64,000 nt of DNA, taken from the NCBI GenBank assembly GCA_013180625.2, contig SNVD02009651.1, positions 310,001 through 374,000 on the forward strand, read 5' to 3'. The notes beneath the pieces were generated by a model. The model ran no database searches. It was not told where the DNA came from and saw only the letters and a program-made list of their open reading frames with translations. Position numbers and translations under genes: made by a program. The stretch is from Boswellia sacra (Eukaryota; Streptophyta; Magnoliopsida; Sapindales; Burseraceae). Positions 60,061 to 64,000 of this stretch are shown in pieces (positions within the stretch are counted from its first letter, which is position 1; the number at the start of each line of letters is the position of its first letter).

Positions 60061-60372
60061 ATTGACAAAAATGGCAGAAAAAATTACAGTTTTTATGGTG
60101 GGCAAAAACTTTGGAGTTAGTGTCTTCATTTGATTAAGTTCATCCCATTTGCCTATAAAAGGAGCCCTTCTCCCATGCATTTAGCAAGAAGAAGAGAAGA
60201 ATCCATCAAGCCACAAATAAGGAAAATATCAAGTTTATAGAGCTTTTATATTCTTTATCTACTCTTTGAAGAGAGTTGTACTTTTATTATAAAAATTTTC
60301 TTTGTTCTAATATTGTGGTGAGAGTGAGATCTTCTTGTAAAGGATAAAAGTTATCCTTGAGAGAACTCTTTC

Positions 60373-60720
60373 CTTGGTGAGGTTGTTCATCAAGAAGAAC
60401 TCTTGGTGTGGTGTTATCAAGAGTTGAAGGAAGTTGCCTTGGTGAGGTTGTTCATCAAGAAGAACTCTTGGTGTGGTGTTATCAAGAGTTGAAGGAAGTT
60501 GCCTTGGTGAGGTTGTTCATCAAGAAGAACTCTTGGTGTGGTGTTATCAAGAGTTGAAGGAAGTTGCCTTGGTGAGGTTGTTCATCAAGAAGAACTCTTG
60601 GTGTGGTGTTATCAAGAGTTGAAGGAAGTTGCCTTGGTGAGGTTGTTCATCAAGAAGAACTCTTGGTGTGATGTTATCAAGGGTTGAAGGAAAAAGTCTT
60701 GGTGAGGTTGTTCATCAAGC
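60373..60720 (+). repeat. five 65-bp tandem repeats plus a partial one
   Basis: The unit begins CTTGGTGAGGTTGTTCATCA and ends GAGTTGAAGGAAGTTGC. Copies start at 60373, 60438, 60503, 60568 and 60633, with a partial copy at 60698. The first four are almost identical, implying recent expansion by unequal exchange or slippage. Confidence 0.95.
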
Positions 60721-61037
60721 AAGTTGTAAAGATTTCTACAACTTAGTGGAAAGCTTAGCTCGTGGAGCTAGGAGCCCGTGGACGTAGGCAAGGTTTGCCG
60801 AACCACGTAAATTGAGTTTGCACTCTCTCTATCCCTATACTCTTTATATTTACTTGCACTTGTGATTGTTCATTATTGCATTCTCTTGATTGCATTCTAT
60901 TTTCATCTTCTTCACCTTTATTCTCAAAGAAAGAGTTAAATAATTTTGATCTTTCAAGAAAAGTTTTCTAAATCCATTTTGATAAATAAAAACCCAATTC
61001 ACCCCCCCTCTTGGGTTGCCATACCTGGGTCAACAAG

Positions 61038-61049
61038 TGGTATCAGAGC
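61038..61049 (+). other. primer-binding site of the Sirevirus-like element
   Basis: TGGTATCAGAGC, complementary to the initiator Met-tRNA, follows the LTR end CAACA by two bases. Confidence 0.88.
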
Positions 61050-61093
61050 AAGGTTGCTCATTTTTTTTTTTAAATCTTAACCGATTTTGAGCT

Positions 61094-62400
61094 ATGGCAA
61101 CTTTTAATCCAGCTTCATATGTTGAGGAGCTTTCTATCTCTAGACCTCCATTTTTCAATGGAAGTGATTACTCTTATTGGAAAACTAGAATGAGTATTTT
61201 CTTGCAATCTTTTGATTATGATTTATGGTCTATTGTTTTGGAAGGACCTTTTGTTCCTACCAAAATTGAAAATGGGAAAGCATGCTTAAAGAACCTAAAG
61301 AGTTTAGTGAAGATGATAAAAAGAAATTGAGTTTGAATGCTAAAGCTATGAATGTGTTATATTGTGCTCTAGATAGAAATGAGTTTAATAGAATATCTAC
61401 TTGTTCTACGGCACAAGAAATATGGCACACACTTGAAGTAACTCATGAAGGAACTAGTCAAGTTAAAGAATCCAAAATTAGTATGCTAATTCATAGTTAT
61501 GAGCTTTTTAAGATGAAATCGGATGAATCAATTTCTGAAATGTTTACTAGATTTACGGATATTATTAATAGTTTGAAATCTCTTGGTAAATCTTATTCTA
61601 ATGTTGAAATGGTGAGAAAGATTCTTAGGTGTCTACCAAAATCTTGGGAGCCAAAGGTGACGGCAATTCAAGAAGCAAAGGACCTCACCAAACTACCATT
61701 AGAAGAACTTATGGGTTCTCTCATAACTCATGAAATCATCTTGAAGGAGAATGAAGAAGAAGATTGCGAAGTGGCAAGCATATGCTTCATGGCTTTAAGA
61801 GAAGATGAGGTAAGTGTTCTAAACTATGATCCTAAGCTTTCATATGATGAATTACTTGAAGCATTCCAAAATTTACATGTGCAAGTTGATAAACAAAATT
61901 CAAAAATCAATGCTTTCAAAAAGAAGTCAAAAATCATGTTATCTCAATTAGAAGAGTTGGTGGAAAATAAATGAAGCTTTAGAAAATGAAAATGAAATTT
62001 AAAGCAAAAAGATTTTGAAAGTTTGGAAAATCAAATACATTTATTAAAAACTGAAAATGAGATTTTAAAACAAAAGAATTTTGATAAATTGGAGAAACAA
62101 AATGCTATTTTGGAAAAGAAAAATAATGACTTAAGAAATATTGTTGATAGTTTTACAAAAAACACAAAAAATTCGAACTCTATGTTACAAGATCAGAGGT
62201 GTGTTCTTGATAAAAGAGGGTTAGGATACAAAACTCATAAAAATCAAAAGTATTTTAAAAACTATTTTGCTCATGTATCTTCTAGGAATAATCCTAATCA
62301 TTCATGTACTTATTGTGGAAGAAAAGGACACAAAGTTTATTCTTGCTATATTAAGAGAAATCCTAATTTGAAACAAATATGGGTTCCAAAAAGTACCTAA
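61094..62400 (+). pseudogene. gag of the Sirevirus-like element, frameshifted
   Basis: The start MATFNPASYVEELSISRPPF is at 61094. The frame shifts near 61290 and continues with the UBN2-type gag core (EIWHTLEVTHEGTSQVKESK, then KSWEPKVTAIQEAK) to a stop at 61974. After a short gap the coiled-coil tail (LLKTENEILKQKN, LEKQNAILEKKN) leads to a zinc knuckle CTYCGRKGHKVYSC and a stop at 62400. At least two frame breaks make it inactive. Confidence 0.82.
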
Positions 62401-62489
62401 CTAACCTCCAAGGACTCAAGAACATTTGGGTACCAAAAAGTCTCTCTTTAAATGTTGATTGTAGAAACGAAGGAGTGGCAAACACAAGT

Positions 62490-64000
62490 GGTATTTAGAT
62501 AGAGGATGCTCAAGGCATATGACCGGAGATACCTCCAAGTTCTCAAGATTAATCATGAAGAAAGGAAGATATGTGACATTCGGTGATAATGCCAAAGGAA
62601 GGGTAATCGGACATTGTGATATTGGTAACCATTCTTCACCTATTATTGAATATGTTTTGCTTGTTAATGGTTTAAAACATGATTTGATTAGCATTAGTCA
62701 ATTGTGTGATCAGGGATATTTTGTTGCTTTTGAGCCTAATAGATGTGTGATTAAGGATGTTAGTAACAATAAGACATTATTTGTTGGTAATAGATGTAGT
62801 AATATTTATACAATTGATATTGATGTTAATAATTATGTAGAAAATTGTTTCATTGTTAATCATGATGCTAGGTTATGGCATAGAAGGCTAGGTCATGCTA
62901 GCATGGACACAATTTCAATAATTTCTAAAAATGATTTAGTTGATTGTCTTCCAAAAATAAAATTTCAATAGGATAAGATTTGTGATGCTTGTCAATTTGG
63001 AAAATAAGTGAGAACTTCTTTTAAACAAAAAGAAATTTATTTCAACAATACAATTACTTCATTTAGATTTATTTGAACCATCAAGAACTCAAAGCCTTGG
63101 TGGAAAGTATTATGCTTGTTATTGTGGATGATTATTCAAGATTCACTTGGGTGTTATTCTTGAAAACTAAAAATGAGGCCACACAAGCTTTTTCAAAATT
63201 TACAAAAGAGTCCAAAATCAAAAAAGGTATTCTATTGTGTCTATTAGAAGTGATCATGGTGGTGAAGTAGACAATGCTATATTTAAAAATTTTTGTGATG
63301 AAAATGGTTTTGAACATAATTTTTTCACGCTTAGAACTCCACAACAAAATGGTGTTGTTGAGAAAAAAAAAATAGGACTATCCAAGAAATTGCTAAGACC
63401 ATGTTACTTGAAAATAATTTGTCAAAATATTTTTGAGCCAAAGCCATTAATACCGTATGTTTTATAATCAATAGAGTTCATATTAGAACTTTAATTAAAA
63501 AAAAAACTCTTGCTATTGAAGAATCTATGCATGTTTGATGAAACTAATGTGATTTCTTCAAAGAATTTAGATTATGATATTGTTGAGGTAGAAAGGCAAA
63601 TCAAGGAATCAAGGCTTGATGAAAAGAGTCAAAATGAATTACAATTTCAACAAGAAAAGCTTGAGCAAGTAAATGATTCTTCCCAAGAATTACCAAAGGA
63701 ATAGAGGTACACAAAAGCTCACCCTAAAGATCTCATTATTGGTGAATCTTCACAAGGTATGAGAACTAGATCTTCTTTCGGGAACTTTTGTAATCATTTT
63801 GTATTTGTCTCTCAATTTGAACCAAAATCTTTTAAAGAAGCCGAAAATGACGAAAGTTTGATTTTGGCTATGTAAGAAGAATTGAACTAATTCGAGAGAA
63901 ATCAAGTTTGGGAATTAGTCCCTAGACCCAAATATGACTAAACCCCATAGTCAAGATAGATTTTGCATAATGAGAAAAGAATTAGGCATCTTGGATATGT
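62490..64000 (+). pseudogene. pol of the Sirevirus-like element, multiply broken
   Basis: The protease region reads WYLDRGCSRHMTGD (62499 onward), so the catalytic D-S-G has become D-R-G. GAG-pre-integrase follows (LWHRRLGHASMDT), then integrase pieces (VDDYSRFTWVLFLKTKNEAT, SDHGGE, RTPQQNGVVE) in alternating frames. Near 63850 the beginning of RT is seen (NQVWELVPRP) with several stops, and the window ends there. The active-site change and frame breaks show a long-dead copy. Confidence 0.82.

Larger units (their letters stand above)
59162..61035 (+). repeat. long 5' LTR of the Sirevirus-like element
   Basis: About 1.87 kb, starting TGATAATTTTGATGATAAC and ending GGGTCAACA two bases before the primer site. 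Near its 3' end a typical leader-proximal segment CCCCCCCTCTTGGGTTGCC is present. It contains two tandem repeat arrays, listed separately. The left edge is less certain than the right. Confidence 0.75.
59162..64000 (+). mobile_element. degenerate Ty1-copia element, Sirevirus-like, 3' end outside the window
   Basis: A long LTR (59162-61035) is followed by a TGGTATCAGAGC primer site, a gag with coiled coil and zinc knuckle, protease, integrase and the first part of RT, all in the plus direction. Frames are broken many times. The long LTR, large gag with heptad-rich tail and the style of the gag start (SISRPPFFNGSDYSYWK) suggest the Sirevirus group; this is inference. It truncates exon 2 of TPS copy D. 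The left border is set where similarity to the synthase ends. Confidence 0.82.

Noticed and set aside
60373..60720. Possible CRISPR-like or centromeric satellite array
   Set aside because: Head-to-tail 65-bp units without spacers, confined to one LTR.
1..64000. tRNA, rRNA, CRISPR array or prokaryotic operon
   Set aside because: No tRNA cloverleaf-like sequence, rRNA or spaced direct repeats of CRISPR type were seen; tRNA-like matches are only retroelement primer sites.

Overview
This window is plant nuclear DNA, most likely from a eudicot. It is AT-rich and has no bacterial gene organisation. It contains intron-bearing terpene synthase genes with the seven-exon TPS-a layout, Ty1-copia elements primed by initiator-methionine tRNA, CACTA, Mutator-like and hAT DNA transposons, and broken exons of plant nuclear genes. 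I cannot name the species from sequence alone.

The only cellular gene that looks complete is a sesquiterpene-type terpene synthase on the minus strand (40536-43286, seven exons, 555 codons). Three relatives are dead: one first exon near 4.1 kb, a full-length ruined copy at 27.5-30.6 kb, and a diverged ruined copy at 56.0-59.2 kb. Blocks of shared 5' flanking DNA (4.1-8.8, 30.6-32.3, 43.3-45.9 and 46.8-48.7 kb) show that the cluster grew by tandem segmental duplication. Transposons later inserted into individual copies.

Layout: 1-3636 is a 3'-truncated minus-strand copia element. 4.0-8.8 kb is the relic TPS exon 1 and its flank, interrupted by a 1.2-kb Mutator-like element that carries a NOP56 fragment. 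8.86-23.5 kb is a three-layer nest. A Mutator-like element carrying a dyskerin/CBF5 fragment is interrupted by a CACTA element carrying SPA, BRF1 and YIPF6 fragments, which is interrupted by a 9.3-kb CACTA element carrying ankyrin-repeat and STY-kinase fragments. 23.7-26.8 kb is a long LTR-like block with an hAT insertion. 27.5-32.3 kb is TPS copy B and its flank. 32.4-34.6 kb is another Mutator-like element. 35.7-39.6 kb is a third CACTA element, with exportin-1 and plastid dihydrolipoamide dehydrogenase exons. 40.5-48.7 kb is the intact TPS and duplicated flanks. 49.7-55.0 kb is a complete, apparently young copia element. 56.0-59.2 kb is TPS copy D, broken by an LTR-like insert and a complete TRIM element. 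59.2-64 kb is a degenerate Sirevirus-like copia element running off the end.

The most striking content is repeated capture of host gene pieces. At least nine different host genes are represented inside five DNA transposons. Several fragments keep exon-intron borders, which points to copying at the DNA level rather than from mRNA. I see no transposase in any of these elements, so they appear non-autonomous.

All gene names come from recognising protein motifs by eye. No database search was run.
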